The notes beneath the pieces were generated by a model. It saw only the letters and a list, made by a program, of their open reading frames with translations, had not been told where the DNA came from and did not search any database. The position numbers were made by a program, and so were the translations under genes. This document shows positions 1 through 32,731 of a stretch of 64,000 nucleotides of DNA, in pieces. This DNA is from Pterobdella sp. o SKG-2022 (lineage: Eukaryota > Annelida > Clitellata > Hirudinida > Piscicolidae), in contig OZ038325.1 in the NCBI GenBank assembly GCA_964035795.1, forward strand, positions 4,204,537 to 4,268,536. Reading direction: 5' to 3'. The number at the start of each line of letters is the position of its first letter. Positions within the stretch are counted from its first letter, which is position 1.

Positions 1-117
1 AATTCTAAACCTCAGTATATTTGGAAATCATATATCAATAAAAAATGTTTCACAACTTTTACTAATGAAACAGCTCAAAACGCCATTTCAAACCACATGC
101 CAAAGGTGATGAGACAG

Positions 118-1305
118 AGCGCAAACGAGTTGCCAGCTCCAAGTAGGGGCTGCTACATCAGGGGTCTCTTCATGGAGGGGGCCAAGTGGGATCTCAGCAA
201 GTTCAGGCTGGACGAGTCCAGAAGTAAAGAGTTGTACACTACAGTGCCTTGTATCTGGCTAAAACCCACTCTAGACCGCAAGATTCCATTTTCCGGAATC
301 TATGAATGTCCTGTTTATAAGACTCTTAAGAGAGCTGGTGAGGCATCATTAGTTCTGTTGAAGTAATATAGTTTATAATTAGGTTCTATAAAAATTTTTT
401 CAATGTTTCAGTTTTTCGTTTAGCTTTTCTCATAATTTTAGTTATTTCATTTTTATCTTTCAAGTAGATACATGACTGTAGTTTGCTCAGAATTTACATT
501 ATATGCTATGATGGAAACAGACTTTAAACGATTATGATGATGACGATAAAGAGGATGATGTTGATGCTGAGGATGGTTCTGGGCATGAAAATTAAAGGTA
601 TCCAGGTCCTAGCGTTCAGACCAGCTAGCCGATGGGGCTGCTACCCTTCTAGGGTAAAAATCCAAACGACCCTTCTCGGTCCTTCAGTAATCCTTTGGGG
701 CTATTAGCTTTATCTTGTTTCAAGATATTTTATGGATGATCCCACACAGACTGTTTTATCAGTCTACTCTCATCAGGCTAGGTTTCTAAGACAAGTGCTT
801 TTTATGCAAAGAAACATCTTAGAAACAACAATAACAGCCTGATGATGAAGATAGGGTACGTTCCTAACGTACACAGCAAAAAATGGGGGAAAAAACGCTT
901 ACTTTTCAGAAATATCTTATGTATGTTTTGTATAGCAATTAAAGTTTGAAAACATCAATTGAGGATTCATGCATTTTTTTATAAATTTATCATACTAACG
1001 TTTTATGATAGGCTATACTTATCGGAAATTATAGCTTTTGTTTTAAATAAACACTTACTATTTTTTACTTACACGAAAGAACATAAGAATGATAAAAATG
1101 ATGATCATGATGATAATAAAAATGATGATGACGATGATGATAATGGTGATCATTCCAAAAATAAACAAACATCAAAACGACAGGCACTCTGAGCACCACA
1201 GGACACTCGACGAACTTCGTTTTTGCAATTGAACTGCCCACTAACAAACATTCTTCACACTGGATCAAACGAGGAGTTGCTATGTTGTGTGCTTTGGATT
1301 ACTGA
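118..1305 (+). CDS. DNAH1: Axonemal dynein heavy chain, C-terminal two exons (DNAH1-like), partial
   Basis: This is the extreme C-terminus of a ciliary or flagellar dynein heavy chain, the ATP-driven motor that slides axonemal microtubules. Two exons are visible: about 118-337 (acceptor CAG at 115-117, donor GTGAGG after 337) and 1184-1305 (acceptor CAG at 1181-1183, TGA at 1303-1305). The phase 1 junction joins K-R-A-G to T-L-S-T-T-G. Family signatures are [13 protein letters not shown], the P-C-I-W-L-K-P segment, Y-E-C-P-V-Y-K-T, and [10 protein letters not shown] followed by the terminal [15 protein letters not shown]. The ending resembles inner-arm DNAH1 more than DNAH3/7/12, which by memory end differently, so the paralogue call is an inference. 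The remaining roughly 4000 residues lie off the left edge. A polyadenylation-type AATAAA is at 1402-1407. The intron (338-1183) contains a hairpin-rich segment and one foldback repeat copy. Confidence 0.88.
593..875 (+). repeat. Hairpin-rich, less AT-rich segment in dynein intron
   Basis: This segment stands out from the AT-rich surroundings by base composition and by self-complementarity. CATCAGGCT near 772 and AGCCTGATG near 838 pair as outer arms. TTTCTAAGA and TCTTAGAAA pair as inner arms around a short loop. A second small palindrome, GTACGTT-CCT-AACGTAC, follows at about 856-872. It could be a short interspersed or terminal piece of a mobile element, or a structured intronic RNA. I see no open reading frame and no second copy in the window. 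Confidence 0.35.
893..1060 (+). repeat. Dispersed foldback-family repeat, copy 1
   Basis: This segment shares long near-identical stretches with 47250-47443, including CTTATGTATGTTTTGTATAG, CAATTGAGGATTCAT and GCTATACTTATCG. It lies in the last dynein intron. This copy shows the left arm and the internal palindrome but lacks the second outer arm present at 47.4 kb. No coding potential is seen. It may be a non-autonomous DNA element. Confidence 0.6.
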
Positions 1306-4856
<3,551 letters not shown>

Positions 4857-4862
4857 TTTATT
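4857..4862 (-). promoter_or_regulatory. Probable polyadenylation signal of the Kv4 gene
   Basis: TTTATT on the + strand reads AATAAA on the minus strand, about 90 bases after the predicted Kv4 stop codon at 4952. The position fits a short 3' UTR. Such hexamers are common in AT-rich DNA, so this is suggestive only. Confidence 0.4.
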
Positions 4863-4951
4863 TTGACCAGTATGTTTAATTTCTATTCTTTGATATGGTC
4901 GTTTTCTTTTTCTTATAGCCATTATTTTGGGCTTTTTTTCATAGCAATGGA

Positions 4952-24068
<19,117 letters not shown>

Positions 24069-26229
24069 GGAAGATGATGTTCTAAGGGTATGTTGCTTAC
24101 TGGGAGCTGTTTGTTGGTAAAAGTTTGGTTCTTATGGTTCTTTTTTGAGTCGGTTGTTGATGAGAAGTGGGGCGATTATAAGATTTCAGCACAATCTAAT
24201 AGATTACTAATTGAGTTTGCCACAATTGTCGTGACGCTTTGGAATTGAAAAATTTTTCAAAAAATTGATGCAAGGCTGTAACGTCTTAATACATTGACAA
24301 CTATGAAAGCTCTTACAAGTTATTTCAAAGGGGCTTCATCGAATAATTTATCATGTAACAGTTAAAAAATTAACTACCTTCTATATGTTATTGGATTCTT
24401 TTACTTTATTATTATGTTCGTTGTTATAAACAACTAATAAACCTTTTTGAAGCAGTTATCCAATGTTTGAATGTGTTTTGCCCAATAGATTCTAATGACC
24501 AGTTATGTTTTTGTGATAACTTCCGTGTAATTTTATGATTTGAGTCAGATTACATTTCAATAGTGAATAATTGCTTGGACTGCGTGGCTTTTGAAGTGAG
24601 GTCGTTTGGGTTTGGCTGCGATGTAGAGATATGATTGCTTGTTTAGTTATTTTATGTGTATGGGCTAGTGTTTTTAAAATTAATTTATATCTGTTTCATT
24701 GTTTACTTTTGTTGATGTTCTTCTTGTTTAATATTGGTTGTTAGTTTATTATTGTTTTTGTGTTTATTTTTGTTTGTATGTTTATTTTTGTTTGTGTGTT
24801 TATATAATCATATATGTGACAAGCTATATGTAGGTTTGTGATGTTGCTACCTCACAAGCACCAGTGAGAAGACAGGTTGCTTTATCTATTGTGGCGATAT
24901 TAAAATGTCGAATGTTAAAATCACTGGGATATCAATTTTATTCTTGTATTTATCTAATATAATTTTTATTTTTTTCTTTTTTCATTGGAATTAGTTGTTA
25001 TTCTTATTGTTGTTTGTGCTGTTGTTATATTTTCTGTTTCTAGTATTATTTATGTGAATTATTATATCTTCAAAGTTTTTTTTCAAAGTTACGTGCAATA
25101 GTCGTTCATTGTTAAGATTCATCTATGCTGCGGAGAAAAGAAGAAGGAGAAGAAGCTAGGGGTGATGGTGATGGTAATGGTGGTTTCCCTCCATTTCAAA
25201 CACCAAGAAAAATTTTAAATCTTGAATATATTAACTGTTGTGATGGTTAAAAGAATGATGATGATTATTCTTGACATGCTATTAATAGTCTCATAATAAT
25301 TGCTATTGTTATTGTTAGAATTATAGCATTTTTTACTAGTTACTATTTATTTTCATCATTACATTCATTTTTATCATTGTTATTATCAAGCTCTACAAAG
25401 CTTTACATGTAGTAAATAATGATTTTAACGCAACCGCCATTCTGGAGTTGTAGCTATCGCTGTTACATAATAACATCTATGATAATAAAAATTCATTACT
25501 ATTTATTATTTCCTATTATCTGTGTTTTCTGTAGTTTTTTTTTATATAATATTGCTTTTTAGTTTATATCATGCCAAAATAAATGTACCTTACAAATCCA
25601 TTTGATACTTCTTTATGGTATTATCACTATAGACTTTAGTTATTATTAGTATTATCATCATCACTGTTTTTCATTGCTCATATTTTATTATTATTATTAT
25701 CATAATTATTATTTCCATTATTTCTAACACAGTAATTATTGTTGTTATTATTTCCTATAACACCTTCCCTATTCACTCAATTGTATTGCAGCCTCACTAT
25801 TGACTTTCACCTTTAATATTATCTTAATTACTTTTATTATAATTATGAGTTTTTTCTACTTTTTCAAATGATTTTATTATTCCCTTTTTCATTATTATTG
25901 ATTTTACTGAAGTTTTTTCTTGTTTTGTGTTATTGTTTTTATTGGATTTAGTAATTTTTTATTGTTGGTATTATGAGCAGAAGCTTTTTAGAGTTCTTAT
26001 TTTTTTTTTATTTTCTTATAGTTTATTAATTTTTTTTTTGTTTTGTTTATCTTTATTTTGATTATTTTTGTTGTTATTATTATCTAGTTATTTTGTTATT
26101 ATTGATAAATAGCCATTTTGTTGTTAGTTACATTATTTCTAAAAGTATTTTTCTTATATTTACTTTTTAAAGACACTTTGTGTCTTTTTAATATCAAGAA
26201 TTTATAAATTGATGCCACATCAAACAAGC
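24069..26229. other. Region upstream of Kv4, no gene recognised
   Basis: AT-rich sequence immediately 5' of the Kv4 start codon (ATG on the minus strand at 24068). The Kv4 promoter and 5' UTR should lie here, but I see no convincing TATA or initiator element. Between 25.2 and 26.2 kb the sequence is dominated by TTATTATT-type low complexity. Confidence 0.5.
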
Positions 26230-26640
26230 TGGTGATTCCATGTATCAACTTCTTATTTATTTATATTCTTTTATCCATAATTATTTTATGTATATTTTGT
26301 CATGGGCATGACGTTAAACTGCACCGAAAACAGCGTCTCCAAGACTGCTTTCCTGTTATAACCTTGATAATATTAGACTTCGGTAACAGGTATCGACAAA
26401 CTGATATTCTGGTATCGTTGTCATTTGGCTTGGCGGAGGATTATTCTTTATTGACAACGGCAAGGCAAACTGCCCAAGTGTGGGAACGGCGTTTCTTGAA
26501 ATCCGATAGTTTCAAGTTGGACGTTAGCTTGGGCTGGCAGTTCTATGAAAACTTTGTCCCAACTAAAAATGGCTTTCATTAGCCGATTGCTGTATACCCC
26601 AGCTACTGGGATGCCTACAGCAGTATAATCTAATATGGAT
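26230..26640 (+). mobile_element. Composite dispersed repeat, copy A, with terminal inverted-repeat end
   Basis: A GC-richer block shares segments with 58801-59225, notably GACAACGGCAAG and AACGTTAGCTTGGGCTGGCAG plus the CCCAACTAAAA stretch that follows. It ends with CTGGGATGCCTACAGCAGTA followed by TAATC. That end is the reverse complement of the start of the copy at 58.8 kb, so the two together define inverted ends of roughly 50 bases. The left side appears truncated. Confidence 0.6.
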
Positions 26641-26859
26641 ATTATTTATATTAAATACATATTTAAGAGTATATTCAAGAGCACTAATAAATTTAATTGA
26701 AACATTGTTATGTTATTGAAATTTTATATACTATTATATTAAAATTTATTTTTATGTAATTTATCCGTGTTTTCCGGTATACACAATTAATAAGCTAAAA
26801 CTAATCAAAGTCAAAGTGTTCATCAAACAGAATTGCAAGATTATTTGATGATGGTCGAT

Positions 26860-26906
26860 AATAATAATAATAATAATAATAATAATCATCATCATCATCA
26901 TCATCA
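26860..26906 (+). repeat. (AAT)n-(ATC)n compound microsatellite
   Basis: A short AAT run switches cleanly into ATC units. It lies in gene-free sequence upstream of Kv4. Confidence 0.9.
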
Positions 26907-27809
26907 AAATTCTCATTTAGAAAATTATAGAAAAAACTTAAATAAAAAATAAAAACTAAGCATAAATAATAATATTAAAAGTTTCGAATAAATAACTTGG
27001 AAAATAATGAGCAGAGTAGTAAAGCGAAAGACATAATCAATAAAAATAGAAATAATAAACTAATTAAGTTATCAATATAACGCCAAAAATCAATATTAAC
27101 AATTTTTATATTTTACACTAAGTTATTACCAATAAAACTCACAGCTTACAGTATCAAAATAGTCGAATACGAATTAGTTTAATAGCAATAATAATTAAAT
27201 TACGATTTGAATCAACACTTTTATTTGCTCAATAATAACACGAATTTTTTTTAATATGAACTGACATTGTCAATAATGAAATTAATAAGCAAAAGGTTTC
27301 ATATTAAAAATCAAAAAAGAGGCTATGAAGACTTTTTACATCATAATAAGATATAATAATTTAATATAATAATTTAACACAATATAAATGAATAATATAA
27401 AATTATAACAAGATACCTTAGTGTAGATTGTGTGCAGTTGTTGCAAAAACACACGTGGATCGCTATCAGAACTTGCGATCCATTGAAAACCGTTTTCTGG
27501 TTTTAAAAAGTAAAATAATTTACTCCAAAGGACTTCATGCTTCTAGATTTCCTTCAGATTTATTTTTGTCTCTTGTGTTGCTGTATTTTAATTTTTATTA
27601 ATTTCACTGAATGTTATTTTTAGTTTTATCGTTAAAATTATTGTTATTTTTGTTGTTTTTAATGTTCATGTTGTTGTTTTTATTGTTTTCATGTATCTCT
27701 ATGTTGATTGGTGTTTGTTCTCGAGTCTGTATTTCCAAAGTTTTTCCTGAGAATATGATTTCAACAGTCGTGACACTAGTATTAGTAATTGCGATGAAGT
27801 GACAGTGTA
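26907..27809. other. Gene-free AT-rich stretch
   Basis: I see no coding signature, RNA gene or repeat relationship here. The open frames are Ile/Asn/Leu-rich low complexity. Confidence 0.5.
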
Positions 27810-27863
27810 ATAGTAATAGTATTAGTATTAGTATTAGTATTAGTATTAGTAGTAGTAGTAGTT

Positions 27864-27957
<94 letters not shown>
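27810..27957 (+). repeat. (ATTAGT)n passing into (AGT)n
   Basis: Hexameric ATTAGT units give way to a nearly pure AGT run with one GTT variant. It is the third AGT array on the + strand. The interleaved ATT/AGT units suggest that AGT units arose from, or spread into, an ATT tract. Confidence 0.95.
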
Positions 27958-28879
27958 CGGTTGTCGTTGTATTTGTTGCAATAAAGTGTTTTGTTCCAAT
28001 TAAATCAGTCTTATTTACAGGTTTACAACGCTAAAATGATTATATTACTTTAATTCTAACATTTTTTAGCTATGTTCTTAAGACTCAAGTTATACGGTCC
28101 ACACTCAGTTATATATAGGATGCTATATATGTAGTAATTGTTTATAGTTTTCTTATATAAACGTTGAGTTATGTATATCTAACCAATTTTTTCCTCAAGT
28201 TTATATCACGGTGATTTTTGGTTATATACTATTGTTGTATCAGCTTGTTTCATGCAAATTTGTTAAATTCTTTGTTATTTCAAGCATTCTGTTCTTTATG
28301 TAGTTCTATGTTGTCTTGTTATATCATATTTAGCTATATATTGTTTTGAATAGTGTTAAATCCTTTCATAGGAGATGCAGCTCTTTACAAAGTATTATTA
28401 TTTTTGTGCATAATAGATTTAAAGTATGTGAAATTCGCTTTTACGAGCTAATATGAGTCTTACGTAGAGCCAGTCACAAGTTTAGTTGTGTTATTTAGTG
28501 AAAGTTGTCTTAGTTCTGTTAATGAGGGTTTTCACTGGTTTCACATTGTCTTTATTGTAGTTTTTACTCTTATTTTTCATTTTTCATTATTTTGTGAAAA
28601 TTTAATTTTTGCAATTCCAATTTTTTAAATATTTTAATCGATTTCTTTTATTACTGAGTTTGTCTTTAATATGTTTTCAATCATTAATCTTCACATAAAT
28701 TTTTTAATAAAGACCCATTTTTCACATTAATTTTTTTTCCTATTGCTTCATTTTACTTACCGTTATATCATAATGATGTTTTTTATTGTTATCAATATCT
28801 TTTTTTTAAAATATCTCTTATGCTTGTTCTCATTGTTTTTTTTTATTTTTCTTTGTTGTTTTTCGAGCTGTTATCCTTA
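27958..28879. other. Gene-free AT-rich stretch
   Basis: Nothing identifiable in either strand beyond T-rich low complexity. Confidence 0.45.
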
Positions 28880-29640
28880 CTACACTGTGGTACGATCTGG
28901 TGATTGTGAAGCTTTGAAGGAAACTGCGTTTAGGGATGATTAGATCTAGCTGGTGCCAGTGTTTGGATCTTAGGTAACGCCAAAACACTCGATGATGCTT
29001 CTTGGTGCACAAAAATGTGTTGGTGACACATAGCTCTTGAAATGAGCACAGTTCCAGCAGTCTTTGGCCGTTGTCATTGCATTTTTTTACGTCAAAATTA
29101 CTCAGGCAGTTTGACCAAGCCTCGTTGTCGCTGCCGACACGTGCATTGAAGTCACCCAATATTATGAGATTTTTCCGTCTGTTGATACCTTGGATGAGTG
29201 AATCTAGTTGACTGTAAAATCCATCTTTAATTTCCGCAGAGACTGCGAGTGATGGTGCATAGGCACACAGTAGGTTGGTTGCGCCGTCAGCTGAGTTGAT
29301 GGCTAGTGACATGAAGCGTTCAGTCGTTTGGTGACTTAACTGCACTTTTTCAAGGAGTGTGTTGTGCACAGCAAAGCCGACACTATGCTGCCCTTGCTTC
29401 TCTTCTTTCTTCCTTTGCCAAAAGATTGTGTAGCCTGACTCTTTAAAACTCCCTGATTCAACAAATCGAGTCTCTTGTAATGCTGCTATATCTACCTGAA
29501 GCAGTAGCAGCTCGTTGTCGATAGCTACTGTTTTCCTTATGTCCTAAATCGAGTCAGTAGCATTGGACAAGCCAGTCAGCACAGTCCTGACATTCCAGCA
29601 TCCAAGATTTTTTGTTTCTTTTTTGTGTATTCTTTGGTGC
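28880..29640 (-). mobile_element. LINE endonuclease-domain fragment
   Basis: The minus strand encodes an apurinic-type endonuclease of a non-LTR retrotransposon. L-Q-E-T-R-F near 29.45 kb matches the Q-E-T/E-x-R catalytic Glu motif. L-I-I-L-G-D-F-N-A-R-V-G near 29.15 kb is the D-F-N-A motif. A terminal S-Y-H-S-V-V near 28.9 kb occupies the S-D-H position with Asp replaced by Tyr. The RT half is missing, and a TAG at about 29548 and further breaks make it defective. Its reading direction is opposite to the next LINE, at 30.5 kb. Confidence 0.82.
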
Positions 29641-30535
29641 AGATTTTACGGACCACTTGTTGGAGAAATCATATGCCTAACGCACCCAGTAAGGCAGGTG
29701 GCCGGTGGCGAGACATCATTTTACTGACTAAAGGCTACTCAGCTTGAAGCCGGCGGTAGCTGTCTAGTGAAGTTGAAAAACCTTTTCCACCGTCAGAAAT
29801 GTCCCCTGGAGTCTAGCTCTATACCAATTGAACAGTGACTTATAACCGGTAACTGCCATTCCTCGTGTTGCTTCCTGCATCGCAATGCAACTGAAGTTTT
29901 ACTCTCCAGAGAGCAAGCCTGGGTAGATCTATGGAGAAACTGTGTCGCCCAAGCATCAGAATCCCCCTCTCAGTCCTGCTGGTAGAATCCAGAAAAATGG
30001 AAAACCAGTACATCTGGTACCAGGTTGACTGCAGCAGTTGCCAGAACACGAATACGGCTCATGCCTGCTTGTGGGAATGCGCTCCAGATTTTTTGTCGGG
30101 GTTTACTCCCTTAGCTTTTGCTGAACCAACTGTTGTCTTCAAGGCAGTCAAAGTCAGTTTGGTCAAACTAGGGTAAACATAAGGCATTGAAAAGAGCAGC
30201 ATAAGGCAGACATATTATCAAAAAAGCCAGAATTTGCAATATCGGGATTAAAAAAACATGCCCGCCAATGCAATCACAGAGAAATAAACTGGGACAAGCC
30301 AGATATAATTGCAACTTTTTCTAAAAAAAAAAATACTTTACAAAAAAAGCTTCTGGTTTTTTGAAAGTTTAAAAATAAACAAACATAATACAATAATCAG
30401 TGGCTATAACGACCCACAATGCTACGTAAGTACCAAAGCCTGTGACCCACTAGTACGAAAAATACAAACGAAACAATAAAAGGGGAGCAGGAGCTAAGCT
30501 TCGAGTTGTAACGTCAAACAGTAATTGCACCATTC
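29641..30535. other. GC-richer segment between two head-to-head LINE fragments
   Basis: The segment about 29650-30170 is markedly richer in GC than the rest of the window and probably contains the 5' leader of the minus-strand LINE. Near 30245-30310 the + strand reads H-A-R-Q-C-N-H-R-E-I-N-W-D-K-P, a motif that I have seen in repeat-encoded proteins but cannot assign. No intact gene is apparent. Confidence 0.45.
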
Positions 30536-31820
30536 ATGAATGCTTCACATAAAATTAGAATAGATCTCATAAAAAAAAACAATATTACATTTGACAGAGT
30601 GCCCAAGAAGGTTATTTGGTGGGCTATGCGCAAACTTCGAATTGAAGAGAAGTTGGTACGTTTTGTTCAGACTATGTATGAAGATAAGAAAATTATGGTG
30701 AAGGTTGGTGATGGTTATAGTAAAGAGTTCGATGTTGTTTTTGGTGTGCATCAGGGCTCTGTCCTCAACTCACTTCTGTTCATTATTGTCCTCGAAACTA
30801 TCTCAATGGAATTTCGAACTGGTGCACCATGGGAACTATTGTACGCTGACGACCTGGTTTTTATCTCAGATAAAATAGAGGATTTGATTGTTAAATTGAA
30901 CACGTGGATAGAAGCCTCAAAAATGAAGGGGTTAAAAGTAAAAATGATGAAAAACAAAGTTATGATATCTGGTTGCAATCCTGATTTTCTTAAAAAATAT
31001 GGCAAATATCCATGTGGTGTTTGTTTCAATAGTGTGGGCTCTAATTCTATTTTATGTATTGGTTGTAAATGATGGGTTCATGAAAAATGTAGTGGTAAGA
31101 AAGGTGGTTTAAAAAATGTTCTTAAAAATGCGCTCGGTGTTTTCAAATGTCCTTGGTGCTTAGGTACTGCTAGGCCAGTTGATGAAAGAAAGTTTACAGA
31201 AGTGCAGCTGGGTAACGATAAGGTTGTCACTGACTTCTATTCTTTAGATAATATGTTATCTGCTGATGTTAGTTGCGAACTTTCTTCAATTACCAGAATT
31301 AAATGTGCCTGGAGTTTCTTCCACCAACTTCTCCCTCTTCTTACTAATTCCCACATTTCTTTTGCAACTAATGGTCAAATATAGGTTGCATGCGTCAGAG
31401 CAGCTATGTTATACTCGTCGAAAACCTGGACCTTATCAACACCCTCCTTGAATCGTCTGAAACAAAATGATCTAGCTATGATAAGATGCATCTGCAGTCA
31501 AGCTAGCGGACAGGATAAGCACAAAAGTTCTGCTTAACAAACTGTGCATTGAAGACATCGATAAGGTCATTCGGCGTAACAGAATGAGGTGGTTTGGCCA
31601 CGTAGAACGGAGCTCTGGTTGAATATGGAAAGTTCGGAGTGTCAATGTGTCAGCAACAAGGAAACCTGGAAGACCGAAGCTGACTTGGGAAGAGCTGTTG
31701 AAGGATTGCAGTAAATCTGGAATGGCTACAACGAGTCCCCATTACCGTCTAGCTTGAAAGCTGCCGCTCAAGAAAGCCTAACCCTCTATTGAGGAAAACG
31801 GGCTATAAAAATAATGATGA
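30536..31820 (+). mobile_element. 5'-truncated LINE: reverse transcriptase with PHD-like zinc finger
   Basis: The + strand reads F-D-R-V-P-K-K-V-I-W-W-A, then G-V-H-Q-G-S-V-L-N, the intact catalytic box L-L-Y-A-D-D-L-V-F, and N-K-V-M-I-S-G. A zinc-finger-like C-G-V-C ... C-I-G-C ... W-V-H-E-K-C ... C-P-W-C follows, with a stop inside it. The 3' part ends in R-M-R-W-F-G-H-V and G-R-P-K-L-T-W-E-E. Several stops mark it as dead. It ends near a short ATGATGACGATG tail. The same domain order recurs in the 51-54 kb element, so the two belong to one clade. Confidence 0.85.
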
Positions 31821-32731
31821 TGACGATGAATTAATGAATTACATCATTAACTTTTAAAAAAATTTCACATCTATGTTTATTCTTTAAGTTCTGTACTTTT
31901 CTCGACAACTTTGCTAATGAATTATGGTAAGGTTTTACTTTCTTAAAATTTTAGCTCAATAAAAATTTTTATCTACACGTTCTTGAATTTGAAGTTTTTA
32001 CTGTGTAAGCTTCAAGTTTACTACGACTTTAAAAATTTATACATTTATTGTGGTAGATTCGTTATTGATTAGTATCGTTAGTTTTATAAAAAGTGGACTT
32101 TTAAGAAAAGCTGAAGTTAGTATAAATTTTTCATTAATTAAAAATTTTTCATAATTTTTTCTGAAAAATAATAAATTTCAGAATACCATGTTTTTTTTTT
32201 TAATAACTTCGCGGCAATCTTCAAATGTACTTCGCGCTTACACTAAAAACATCGATTAGCTTCAGACGCGAGCCTATAGTTAATGAAGCAATCATAAAAG
32301 TTCAAAAAAATTGTGAAAGCACTGAAATAATAATTTTTTTTTACATTCGTATTTGAATAAAACTATTTTTTTGTTATTTAAAAGAAAAATATTTATTTCA
32401 CTTCAAAGAACACTATATTTAAGAAAATTTTAAAAACATTCTGACACATTAAAGAAGTTTTATAAAAAAAAACTAAAATTTATCAACTTACAAAGCTTTT
32501 TGTACAAACTGTGAATATTTAAACATTTTGATACATGAATATTTTCAAGAAAAAAAACTAATTTTTCAACTAACAAAGCCTATGATTGGTCCAACTTAAA
32601 ACAGAGACACAAACTCTTTGCCGCTTGGAACTTCTTTACAATCCTAACTACCGTATAAGTGTAATACTTGTGTATTAAGTATTAAGACTTGTGTTAAACA
32701 AAAAAAATATCATTAAAAAAAAAATTTCAAC
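31821..32731. other. Upstream region of the LAP1-like gene
   Basis: AT-rich, gene-free sequence between a LINE 3' end and the start codon at 32732. The transcription start of the LAP1-like gene should be here, but no core promoter motif is distinctive. Confidence 0.45.

Noticed and set aside
26232..26582. A 116-residue protein-coding gene on the + strand.
   Set aside because: Most of its length falls in the composite repeat shared with 58.8-59.2 kb, and the N-terminal part is AT-rich hydrophobic noise.
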